From Phycisphaeraceae bacterium (GTDB taxonomy: Bacteria > Planctomycetota > Phycisphaerae > Phycisphaerales > Zrk34), in NCBI GenBank assembly GCA_028282805.1, contig JANQHD010000004.1, positions 124,001 to 188,000 on the forward strand: a DNA stretch of 64,000 nt. Reading direction: 5' to 3'. Position 1 is the stretch's first letter. Every line of letters begins with the position of its first letter. A program made the position numbers and the translations under genes. Positions 17,413 through 25,395 of the stretch are shown in pieces. The notes under the pieces are model-generated. The model had not been told where the DNA came from and made no database searches. It worked only from the letters and a program-made list of their open reading frames with translations.

Positions 17413-18252
17413 ATGGGCCGATACCCCACGCGGGCGAGCTGGTGTTGTCTTGCGGTGACGGCGTTGGCCATGGGCTTGGCCGCTCATGCCCACGCCATCA
17501 TCATCCACCCCGACACGTTGCCGCCGGGCGATGTGCCCGACGCGGCGCTGTTGGCGTGCTGGGGCGCGAACGCCTCGGCCGTGGTCATCAGCCCCACGCA
17601 GGTGATCACCACCGCGCACCAGGGCGGCGGCGTGGGCACGGTCGTGCATGTCGACGGCGCAAGCTACCGCGTCGCGTCGGTCACGCCGATCGCCGGCGCC
17701 GACCTGCGCATCGCCGAACTCGAAACGCCCGCCGGCGACGCCGTGTCGTTCGATCGGTGGGCCACGCTCTACACCGGCAACAACCCCCTCGGCCAGACCG
17801 TGGTGATGGCCGGCTTCGGCTGGATCAACGGCGACCACGAAACCGGCGGCGTCGAGTGGGCCGAGCCTCACAACAACCCCGCGCCCGGGTTCGGCGCGAA
17901 CGTCATCGACCGGTTGACCACGATGAACCACGGGCCGTACAGCTCGCGCGTCTGGCAGACCGACTTCGACCGCACCGGCTACGTGCCCGGCGAAGCGGCG
18001 CTGGCGCGCACGGACTCCGGCGGCGGCTGGTTCGTTTACGCCGACGGCCGGTGGCAGCTCGTCGGCCTCGGCGCGTACGTCGAGCGCCTCGGTTTCACGC
18101 AATACGGCGACCGGAACTGGGCGATCGACCTGACGGCGTACGCCCCGCACATCACCCCCAACCTCACCCACCCGTTGCCCGAGCCCGCCGCGCTGGCGCT
18201 GCTGAGCCTCGGCAGCCTCTTCGTGGTGCGGCGCGAGCGGCCTAAGCATTGA
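17413..18252 (+). CDS. Secreted trypsin-like serine protease with PEP-CTERM tail
   Basis: This 279-residue exported S1-type protease has a signal peptide over residues 8-28 ending Ala-His-Ala. The catalytic triad is readable: His69 in ITTAHQ, Asp97 in GADLRIAEL and Ser202 in TDSGGGW, which replaces the usual GDSGGP. The C-terminus has PLPEPAALALLSLGSLF followed by Arg/Lys residues, a PEP-CTERM sorting signal. The small catalytic domain has no extra modules. The ATG is chosen because GGAGAG lies upstream and a normal signal peptide follows; an upstream ATG would add 33 Arg-rich residues. It lies between envelope and sugar genes and has no obvious operon partner. Confidence 0.85.
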   Translation: MGRYPTRASWCCLAVTALAMGLAAHAHAIIIHPDTLPPGDVPDAALLACWGANASAVVISPTQVITTAHQGGGVGTVVHVDGASYRVASVTPIAGADLRIAELETPAGDAVSFDRWATLYTGNNPLGQTVVMAGFGWINGDHETGGVEWAEPHNNPAPGFGANVIDRLTTMNHGPYSSRVWQTDFDRTGYVPGEAALARTDSGGGWFVYADGRWQLVGLGAYVERLGFTQYGDRNWAIDLTAYAPHITPNLTHPLPEPAALALLSLGSLFVVRRERPKH

Positions 18253-18300
18253 CTATCATGGTTGCCGTTTGATGCACGCGACGAAGCACCGACGGTGACC

Positions 18301-19662
18301 ATGATCAGGCAGCAAACCATCGCCGGCTGGGGCAACTACAAGCCGCAGCCCTGCCGAGTAACCCGGCCGCACACGCTCGAAGCGCTCGGCCGGGCCGTCG
18401 CCTGCGCCGACGCGCGCACGGTCATCGCGCGGGGGCTCGGCCGGTCGTATGGCGACGCCGCGATCAACCCGCCCGGCCACACCGTCGAAACCACCGCCCT
18501 CAACCGCATGCGCGCCTTCGACGAATCGACCGGCGTGCTGTGCGCCGACGCGGGCGTGTCGCTCGGCGAGGTCGTCGCCCACCTGCTGCCGCGCGGTTGG
18601 TTTTTGCCCACCACGCCCGGCACCAGGTTCGTCACCCTCGGCGGCGCCGTCGCGGCCGACGTGCACGGCAAAAACCACCACCGCGACGGGTCGTTCGGCA
18701 AGGCCGTCAAGCGCGTCGAGCTGCTGCTCGCCGACGGCCGGGTCGTCAACGCCAGCCGCACGGAAAACGCCGAGCTGTTCCGCGCCACCCTCGGCGGCAT
18801 GGGCCTGGCCGGCATGATCACGGCCGTCGAATTGCAGCTGCGGCGCACCGAGACCGCGTACTGCGACGTGACCTACCGCCGTGCTTCGGGGCTGGCCCGG
18901 GCGCTGGAGCTGATGGAACAGACCAACGCCGACTACCGCCACTCGGTCGCGTGGATCGACTGCCTCGCCCGCGGCGCGGCGCTCGGCCGGTGCGTGCTCA
19001 TGCTCGGCAACGACGCCGCCGTCGACGACCTGCCCGAACACCATCGCCACCGCCCGCTGCAACCGCCCCGCAGGCGCAGCAAGAACGTGCCGTTTGACTT
19101 CCCGCCGTGCGTGTTGGGCCCCACGACCGTGCGCGCGTTCAACAAGCTGTACTACGCCCGGCACGGCGACGCGCGGAAGGTCGTTGACTTCGACACCTTC
19201 TTCTACCCCCTCGACTCGATCGGCCACTGGAACCGCATCTACGGTAAGCGCGGCTTCATCCAGTACCAAGCCCTGCTGCCCCCCGACCAGGCGCACGACG
19301 GCCTGGTCGAGCTGCTCGAAGCGATCGGCGAGGCGCAGCTCGGGTCGTTCCTCGCCGTGCTCAAAAAGAGCGGCGAGTCCGGCGAAGGCCTGATGAGCTA
19401 CATGTTCCCCGGCTACACCCTCGCGCTCGACCTGCCCAACACCGGCGCGCCGCTCGAACGGCTGGTCGATAAGCTCGACCACATACTGCTCAACCGCAAC
19501 GGCCGGCTGTACCTGGCGAAAGACGCGACGACCCGGCCCGACACCCTGGCGGCGATGTACCCCAACCTCGATCGGCTGCGCCAGGTCAAGGCCACCTACG
19601 ACCCGAACCACCGCTTCGTGTCGGCGCAGGCGCGCCGGCTCGGTATCGTGGAGGACGCATGA
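18301..19662 (+). CDS. dprE1: DprE1-like FAD oxidoreductase
   Basis: This 453-residue FAD enzyme resembles decaprenyl-phosphoryl-ribose 2-oxidase, which oxidises the ribose C2 hydroxyl in the first half of the ribose-to-arabinose epimerisation. The FAD domain has ARGLGRSYGDAA and TLGGAVAADVHGKNHH. The C-terminal RLYLAKDA contains Lys407, equivalent to the catalytic Lys418 of the mycobacterial enzyme. The residue matching its inhibitor-reactive Cys387 is Ala375 here (see findings). Its stop overlaps the next start as ATGA, so it is translationally coupled to the DprE2-like reductase. The ATG is preferred over in-frame TTG and GTG codons a few positions upstream. Confidence 0.85.
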   Translation: MIRQQTIAGWGNYKPQPCRVTRPHTLEALGRAVACADARTVIARGLGRSYGDAAINPPGHTVETTALNRMRAFDESTGVLCADAGVSLGEVVAHLLPRGWFLPTTPGTRFVTLGGAVAADVHGKNHHRDGSFGKAVKRVELLLADGRVVNASRTENAELFRATLGGMGLAGMITAVELQLRRTETAYCDVTYRRASGLARALELMEQTNADYRHSVAWIDCLARGAALGRCVLMLGNDAAVDDLPEHHRHRPLQPPRRRSKNVPFDFPPCVLGPTTVRAFNKLYYARHGDARKVVDFDTFFYPLDSIGHWNRIYGKRGFIQYQALLPPDQAHDGLVELLEAIGEAQLGSFLAVLKKSGESGEGLMSYMFPGYTLALDLPNTGAPLERLVDKLDHILLNRNGRLYLAKDATTRPDTLAAMYPNLDRLRQVKATYDPNHRFVSAQARRLGIVEDA

Positions 19663-20408
19663 GCGAGAACGTGTTAGTGCTGGGCGCGACCTCGGGCATC
19701 GGCCAACCCGTCTGCCACAAGCTGGCGGCGCGCGGTTGCGCCCTCGTGCTCGCCGGCCGGCGCGAAAACGAACTGCAACGCATGGCCGACGACCTGAAAG
19801 TGCGCTACCAGGCCGCCGCGTCGGTCGCCACCTTCGACGCGATGGCGCTCGACACACACAAGGCCTTCATCGACTCGGCCATCGCGCAAGCCGACCACCA
19901 GCTCGACGGCGTGCTGCTGTGCCAAGGCTACCTGCCCGACCAGCAAGAGGCGCAAGCCGACTTCGCCGAGGCCAAACGCACCATCGACGTGAACTACACC
20001 TCGGCGGTGTCGCTGCTCGAACCGGTCGCCGCGCACATGGCCGAGCGCCGCGCCGGGTGGATCGCCGTGATCGGCTCCGTCGCCGGCGACCGCGGGCGCA
20101 TGAGCAATTACCTGTACGGCTCGGCCAAGGCGGGCCTCAGCGCCTACCTGCAAGGCCTGCGCAACCGCCTCGCCCACGCCGGCGTGCACGTGCTGACCAT
20201 CAAGCCCGGCCCGGTCGACACGCCCATGACCGAAGGCGTCGTCGACACCAACAAACCCACCGTCGCGACCGCCGAGCAGGTCGCCGCCGACATCGACAAG
20301 GCGATCCGCAAACGCAAGAACGTGCTCTACACCCCGTGGTTCTGGCGCCCCATCATGGCCGTCATCCGCACGATCCCCGAGTTCGTGTTCAAGAAGATGA
20401 AGATGTAA
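19659..20408 (+). CDS. dprE2: DprE2-like short-chain dehydrogenase
   Basis: This is a 249-residue SDR enzyme with the cofactor motif GATSGIG and catalytic Ser and Tyr-x-x-x-Lys in VIGSVAG and LYGSAKA. It reduces a keto sugar, and with DprE1 would complete the 2-epimerisation of polyprenyl-phosphoryl-ribose to the arabinose form. The C-terminal Lys-rich tail (FVFKKMKM), preceded by hydrophobic residues, is usual for DprE2 and suggests a membrane-attached position. It overlaps the dprE1-like stop codon by four bases. The SDR family alone would not fix the substrate, so the call depends on the context. Confidence 0.82.
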   Translation: MSENVLVLGATSGIGQPVCHKLAARGCALVLAGRRENELQRMADDLKVRYQAAASVATFDAMALDTHKAFIDSAIAQADHQLDGVLLCQGYLPDQQEAQADFAEAKRTIDVNYTSAVSLLEPVAAHMAERRAGWIAVIGSVAGDRGRMSNYLYGSAKAGLSAYLQGLRNRLAHAGVHVLTIKPGPVDTPMTEGVVDTNKPTVATAEQVAADIDKAIRKRKNVLYTPWFWRPIMAVIRTIPEFVFKKMKM

Positions 20409-20419
20409 CCCCTGTATGT

Positions 20420-20482
20420 CGGGTTCCGGGCCTCGGGTTCCGGGGCTCAAGACTCAGGCCTCAAGACTCAAGACTCAAGACT
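20420..20482 (+). repeat. Intergenic tandem repeats with 14- and 7-bp periods
   Basis: Two units of CGGGTTCCGGG(C/G)CT are followed by CAAGACTCAGGCCT and then three units of CAAGACT. The array fills much of the 148-base gap between the DprE2-like gene and the HAD-UbiA gene. It has no spacer structure and no coding potential. Confidence 0.8.
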
Positions 20483-20556
20483 AAACATGCCGCACACCAA
20501 AGTCTGCCGCCGCGTACAACCGATAATCAGTTCGTACTGAGGGTAAGCCTGCGCGC

Positions 20557-22035
20557 ATGAACGAACCCGATAACCCAGCCCGCCCGCTCTACGTGGACCT
20601 CGACGACACGCTCGTCGCGGGCGACACGCTGTGGGAATCGATCTCCGCGCTGATCGCGAGCAAGCCGTTGGCGTTGCCGGCGCTCGCGTGGCGGCTGAAA
20701 GACGGCAAGGCGCCCTTCAAGCGCGCCGTCGCCGAGCGTGTCGCGCTCGACCCGGCCGCGCTGGCCTACCGCGCGCCCGTCGTGGACCACGTGCGCGCCG
20801 AGCACGACAGCGGCCGGCGGGTCGTGCTCGCCACCGGCGCCGACGGATCGATCGCCCGCGCCGTCGCCGAACACCTCGGCTGCTTCGACGACGTACTCGC
20901 CAGCGACGGCCAGACCAACCTCACGCGCGCCAACAAGCTCGAGGCCATCCGCAAGCACGCCGGCGGCGAGCCGTTCGACTACGCGGGCGACTCGTTACAG
21001 GACGTGCCCGTGTGGGAAGCCTCGGCCGAGGCGATCGTCGTCGCGCCGACGCCGGGCCTGCTCGAGCGCATCCGCTCGCACCACCGCGACCCGGTCGTGC
21101 TTTGCCCGCGCCGCTCGCCCTGGCCGGCGCTGCTCATGGCCGCACGCCCGACACAGTGGGTGAAGAACGCGCTGATCTTCATGCCGCTGCTGCTGGCGCA
21201 CACCGGCGGCGTGGGCAAGGTCGCCGCGGCGCTGGGCGCGTTTATCACCTTTTCGCTCGTCGCCTCGGCCGGCTACCTGTTCAACGACCTGCTCGACATC
21301 CACGCCGACCGCCGCCACCCGCGCAAGCGCCGCCGCCCGCTCGCGTCGGGCGCGCTGCCCGTGCAGCACGCGCTGCTCGCGGTCGCCGTGATGGTCGCTG
21401 CGCCCTTGCTGGTGGCGCTGCTGGCGCTGCCGATCCTCTACACCAGCTGGCTCGCGGCCTACCTGGTGCTGACCGTGGCCTACTCGACGCTGCTCAAGCG
21501 CAAGATCGTGGTGGACGTGATCGTGCTGGCCGGGCTTTACACGCTGCGCCTGCTGGCCGGCGGCGCGGCGGTCGCGGTCGAGCTGTCGGACTGGCTGCTG
21601 GCGTTCTCGATGTTCCTCTTCCTCTCGCTGGCGATGACCAAACGCTACGGCGAGCTGCTGAGCATCCCCGGCGACGACCCGTCGGGGCGCGAACCGACCA
21701 ACCGCCGCGGCTACCTCGTCGACGACCTGCACATCCTCCGCAGCGCCGGGCTCGCCTGCGGGTACATGGCGATCCTCGTGTTCGCGCTGTACATCAACGA
21801 CAACGCCGCCACGCTCTACCACCACCTGTTCCCGCTGTGGCTGGTCTGCCCGGTGCTGCTGTACTGGATCACGCGCATCTGGGTGCTCGTCGGCCGGGGC
21901 GAGTTGGAAGACGACCCGCTCTCCTTCGCCACGCGCGACCGCAACAGCTACGCCTGCTTCGCGCTGATCGCGCTGCTGTTCCTGCTGGCCGGCCCCAAGC
22001 CCAACCCCGACCTGGTCGCGCTGGCCACGCCATAA
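20557..22035 (+). CDS. HAD phosphatase fused to UbiA-type phosphoribosyltransferase
   Basis: Residues 1-180 of this 492-residue fusion are a HAD hydrolase (DLDDTL nucleophile motif, Lys in TRANKLEA, DSLQD as motif IV). Residues 195-492 are a UbiA membrane transferase with about eight helices. Its first Asp-rich motif NDLLDIHADRRHPRKRRRP is the form seen in decaprenyl-phosphate 5-phosphoribosyltransferase, which joins PRPP to a polyprenyl phosphate. The HAD part could remove the 5-phosphate from the product. Together with the two upstream genes, this gives all chemical steps from PRPP to polyprenyl-phosphoryl-arabinose. Fusions of this type are known in the database family; the assignment here is from motifs. 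Confidence 0.85.
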   Translation: MNEPDNPARPLYVDLDDTLVAGDTLWESISALIASKPLALPALAWRLKDGKAPFKRAVAERVALDPAALAYRAPVVDHVRAEHDSGRRVVLATGADGSIARAVAEHLGCFDDVLASDGQTNLTRANKLEAIRKHAGGEPFDYAGDSLQDVPVWEASAEAIVVAPTPGLLERIRSHHRDPVVLCPRRSPWPALLMAARPTQWVKNALIFMPLLLAHTGGVGKVAAALGAFITFSLVASAGYLFNDLLDIHADRRHPRKRRRPLASGALPVQHALLAVAVMVAAPLLVALLALPILYTSWLAAYLVLTVAYSTLLKRKIVVDVIVLAGLYTLRLLAGGAAVAVELSDWLLAFSMFLFLSLAMTKRYGELLSIPGDDPSGREPTNRRGYLVDDLHILRSAGLACGYMAILVFALYINDNAATLYHHLFPLWLVCPVLLYWITRIWVLVGRGELEDDPLSFATRDRNSYACFALIALLFLLAGPKPNPDLVALATP

Positions 22036-22068
22036 CACACCCGGCAAGCGTTCCGATCGTTGGGTTGT

Positions 22069-24756
22069 TCAGCGGGTGCGCCGGCCCAGCAGCAACGGCA
22101 GGCCCGCGAGCAGGAGCAGGCCGGCGGCCGGTTCGGGGATCACGGCCACGGCGAAAGCGGCCGCCGGGGCGGCCGGGGTCGTGGGGATGGCCAGGCCGAA
22201 GTTCGCCCCGATCGTGTTCAGGTCGATCAGCGAGACCTCGCCATCGTAGTTGAAGTCGCCCATCTGCCAGGTCGGGTCGGTCGCGCCAAAGTTCAAGCCC
22301 ACCGCGTTCAGGTCGATCAGGCTCACCGTGCCGTCGCCGTTGGCGTCGCCGTTGTAGGTCGCCAGCAGGCGGACGAGGTCGAGGTCGGCGTCGCCGTCGG
22401 TGCCCGCGTCCTCGTACAACACGGCCAGCGAGCTGATCGCGTCGATCGCCGCGCCGCTCACGGCGCTGTTGTCGAACCGGCCGGTCAGGCTGTCGGCGGT
22501 GACGATCACGAACGCGTCGCCGAGCGCGGGCGTGAACCCGCCGGTTTCCAGCTCGAGCGCGCCGCCGAGCGAAGCGCCGGCCGAGGCGTTGAGCTGGTCG
22601 AAGTCGACACCGCCCACGCCGCCCGCACCGGCCAGGTCGAAGGCGATGCTGCTGCCGGCGCCGAGCGTCACGTTGTTGGTGTTGATCAGGCCGGGCGAGC
22701 TGCCGAAGGCGACCGAGCCGTCGACGACGTTCAGCGCCAGCAGGTTCTGGTCGGCCTTGAAGTCGACCGCCCCGCCGTCGACGGTGACGGTCAGGTTCGC
22801 GCCGCCTGCGCCGGCGTCGGAATCGACGCGGACGCTGCCGTCGTTGATGGTCAGGGTCGCGCCGCTGCCGTGTGTTTGCGCGCCGTCAATGCGCCACTGG
22901 CCCGAGCCGATCTTGGTGACGGCGTGGCCCGCGGCGTTGTCGAGCCCGCCGGTCGTGGCCAGCTGCCCGCCCGAAAGGTGTTCGACGACGAGGTCGTCGG
23001 CCAGCACGAGCTTCGCGCCGACGAGTTGGTCGGCGTCGCCGTGGAAGTTCGTGACGTACAGGCGGGCGTCGCCGGAGTCGCTGTCGAGCGTGATGGTCTG
23101 CGCCGCGACGGGGCTGATGGTGTAGGTGTGCATCGCGTCGAACCACATCGAGCGCAGCGTGACCGATTGGTCGAGGTCGATGGTGCGCGGGTCGGAGATC
23201 GTCTCGTGGAACGAGGCGTCGGCGTCGTTGCCGTCGGGCACGCCGGCCGTCCAGTAGGCGCCGTTGGACCACGCGCCGCCGTCGTGGCTGCGCTCCCACT
23301 GGTTGGCGGGCTTGAAGCGCCAGGCGATGGCGTAGTCCTGCTCGAACAACGTCAGCAGCGGCTTGGTCACGCGCAGCTCGTAGCGTGTGTCGGCCTCGAC
23401 GTCGGCGAAGATGTGCTCGGTGTTCTCGTCGAGCGAGTCGGAGCTGTCGACGAGCGTGGCGGTGTCGTCGTTGTACAGCGACAGGTCGAGGTTGTTGAAC
23501 GAGGCGACCGCCGCGAAACCCGCACCGGGCACGACGTCGTCGACGTCGAGGTTCCACACCAGCGACGCGACGAGCTGCGCATCGACGCTGGGCGCTTCGA
23601 GGAAGTAGGAGCCGACCTCGTTGTCGCCGCCGATGCCGCCGAAGCCCGGGTCGTAATCCCAGCCGTAGTAACCGCCGTCGGCCGCCTGGCCGTCCTGCGT
23701 GCTGTCGTGCTCGCCGGCGGTGAGGATGCGGTGGCTGTGGTAGGTGTTCAGGCTGCCGGCGCCGTACCGGCTGTCGAGGTTGTTGTCGGTGTCGACGGTG
23801 TAGTCGAGCAGGTCATCGGCGTTGGCCGTGTCGCGCGGGCCGAGCACGTGGCGGTCGGCGCCGGCCATGAGCATGGCCTTGACCACCTCGGAGCCCTCGG
23901 CGTGGTTGATCGTGCGTGTGCGGTTGGTGTAGGTGCCGTTGGAGAGCGACCCGTCCTGCGCCGTTTCGAGCAGCAGCGCCACGCCCGCGGAGACCATGGG
24001 GGTGGCCCAACTGGTTGCCAGCGAGCTGTCATTGGCGGTATAAGCGGGTGTGACCACCGTCGGCACGTTCCGGCCCGTGTTGTAAACCGTGTCGATCCCG
24101 AACGTGCCGGCGATGTGCGCCGCGTCCGTTCGACCGACGGTGATCCCGTTGTACGCGGTCTTCCAAAGCGGGAAATCGCCGTTGATCGTGTTGGGCAGCC
24201 CGACGACGTGGATCAGGTCGTCGGCATGGGCGGTGTAATCGAAGCGCCGCAGCGCGTTGCCGTTGTTTGTTGCCGAGGTGATGTAGCTGTGGTTGACGAT
24301 GCGCACGCCCGTGGTGGGCGGCGGGGGGTTGCTCCCACCGGTCGGAGTCAGGAAGCCGTCCTGTTGCCAGTCGATCGCCTCATAGAGTTCGATATCGGTA
24401 ATCCCCGGTGCGATCGAGAAGCTCAAGCCATAGAGGTTCAGCGCGACGTTCGTGGCGTGGACGCTGACCCCCGAGGCAATGGCTGACACATCCGTGATGG
24501 TCTTGCCGTTCCATTGGGAACTGGGGTTCACCAGGTAATCGCCCCCGGCGTCCGTGGCCTCCACCTGGGCCACGGCGATGCCCGAGCCGTCGGGCAGGTC
24601 GACGCCGAGGTAGTCCGTGAGAACCGGGTACCCGACCAAGTCACGGTAGACCGCCTGCGCGCGGGGGGCGGCGGCGGTCAGCACCAAGCATACAGCCACA
24701 ACCGCCCACGCCCAGCGACAGTCGGCCCCGATCAAATAGTCGCGTCTGTCTTGCAA
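22069..24756 (-). CDS. Subtilase-like protein with dockerin-type repeats and PEP-CTERM
   Basis: This is an 895-residue exported protein. After a signal peptide, residues about 40-350 resemble an S8 peptidase: HATNVA holds the His, VRIVNHSY the oxyanion Asn and ATSWATPMVSAG the Ser. The expected Asp-Thr-Gly motif is replaced by QVEATDAGG, so the Asp is doubtful. A long Gly/Asp-rich beta region, similar to autotransporter-associated repeats, follows. Two calcium-loop repeats (GDANGDGTVSLIDLN and GDFNYDGEVSLIDLN) form a dockerin type I-like module, and the tail VIPEPAAGLLLL plus Arg is PEP-CTERM. A TTG start is used because GAGGAAAG lies just upstream. Confidence 0.8.
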   Translation of the reverse strand: MQDRRDYLIGADCRWAWAVVAVCLVLTAAAPRAQAVYRDLVGYPVLTDYLGVDLPDGSGIAVAQVEATDAGGDYLVNPSSQWNGKTITDVSAIASGVSVHATNVALNLYGLSFSIAPGITDIELYEAIDWQQDGFLTPTGGSNPPPPTTGVRIVNHSYITSATNNGNALRRFDYTAHADDLIHVVGLPNTINGDFPLWKTAYNGITVGRTDAAHIAGTFGIDTVYNTGRNVPTVVTPAYTANDSSLATSWATPMVSAGVALLLETAQDGSLSNGTYTNRTRTINHAEGSEVVKAMLMAGADRHVLGPRDTANADDLLDYTVDTDNNLDSRYGAGSLNTYHSHRILTAGEHDSTQDGQAADGGYYGWDYDPGFGGIGGDNEVGSYFLEAPSVDAQLVASLVWNLDVDDVVPGAGFAAVASFNNLDLSLYNDDTATLVDSSDSLDENTEHIFADVEADTRYELRVTKPLLTLFEQDYAIAWRFKPANQWERSHDGGAWSNGAYWTAGVPDGNDADASFHETISDPRTIDLDQSVTLRSMWFDAMHTYTISPVAAQTITLDSDSGDARLYVTNFHGDADQLVGAKLVLADDLVVEHLSGGQLATTGGLDNAAGHAVTKIGSGQWRIDGAQTHGSGATLTINDGSVRVDSDAGAGGANLTVTVDGGAVDFKADQNLLALNVVDGSVAFGSSPGLINTNNVTLGAGSSIAFDLAGAGGVGGVDFDQLNASAGASLGGALELETGGFTPALGDAFVIVTADSLTGRFDNSAVSGAAIDAISSLAVLYEDAGTDGDADLDLVRLLATYNGDANGDGTVSLIDLNAVGLNFGATDPTWQMGDFNYDGEVSLIDLNTIGANFGLAIPTTPAAPAAAFAVAVIPEPAAGLLLLAGLPLLLGRRTR

Positions 24757-24959
24757 ATCTTTCCTCGCCCTGCACCAATCACAAACCGGTCGCTGCGTGG
24801 CAAGCCATCGGTCGGCCTGATTGATCGTCGCCCAGCGTCACCCTCGGACCGTGCTTGCCGCTCGTCGACCGCGGTTCACGGCCCCGCAGGGGCTGGCTGC
24901 CGCGTCGATCAATACCTCATAATAGTGCCTCGTGGTGTGCGAAAATCAAAGCAAACCGG

Positions 24960-24995
24960 CAAAAAAAAGCGTTATCAGACACTTAATTTACGCTT
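24960..24995 (-). terminator. Rho-independent terminator of the bacilliredoxin gene
   Basis: Read on the minus strand, AAGCGT pairs with ACGCTT across a 17-base loop and at once runs into eight to nine T bases. It lies about 38 bases after the ytxJ stop. The rest of the 276-base gap up to the subtilase start contains a -10-like TATTAT on the minus strand, with no convincing -35. Confidence 0.6.
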
Positions 24996-25032
24996 GTAGG
25001 GCTTGCAACGCCAGTGGCGCTCGAGCACACGT

Positions 25033-25368
25033 TTATTCCGTCCGCGTCATCGCTTCCGCCATCGTCTCGGCCGTGATCCCGCCGTGCGAGGCGTGCCAGA
25101 GCACCCGGCCGGCCCGCACCAGCAGCACCTGCGGGCTCTCGTGCCGCACGCCCGTGGTCTCGGCGATGTGCGTCGACACGTCGCGCGACCGTTGGATCAC
25201 CACCAGCCCCGCCGGCTGTCCGCCGTGTTCGGCGCAGTAGCGCTCGAACTGCGCCAAGCCCGCCGACGAGACCGGACAGGTCGTCGAGTGCTTACAGATC
25301 CATGCGGGCACGGCCGACGCGATCAGCGCGTCGGCCGCCTCGGTCGTGGTGATCGTTTCGTAGCTCAT
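25033..25368 (-). CDS. ytxJ: YtxJ/BrxC-type monothiol bacilliredoxin
   Basis: This 111-residue thioredoxin-fold protein of the YtxJ (DUF2847) family is linked in Firmicutes to reduction of bacillithiol-mixed disulfides. The active-site segment KHSTTCPVS has a single cysteine (Cys31), matching the family TCP motif. Cys25, six residues before, is an extra cysteine, and the conserved end of the fold (VLLVRAGRVLWHASHGGI) is present. The cytoplasmic protein probably needs no export. It follows the FAD oxidoreductase by 27 bases on the same strand and shares a transcript with it, ended by the hairpin downstream. Whether this organism makes bacillithiol is not shown here. Confidence 0.85.
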   Translation of the reverse strand: MSYETITTTEAADALIASAVPAWICKHSTTCPVSSAGLAQFERYCAEHGGQPAGLVVIQRSRDVSTHIAETTGVRHESPQVLLVRAGRVLWHASHGGITAETMAEAMTRTE

Positions 25369-25395
25369 GCCTGCAGCATAGGCGCGACGACCCGG

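Noticed and set aside
20420-20482. CRISPR array
   Set aside because: The units are 7 or 14 bases with no unique spacers, and no cas gene is nearby.
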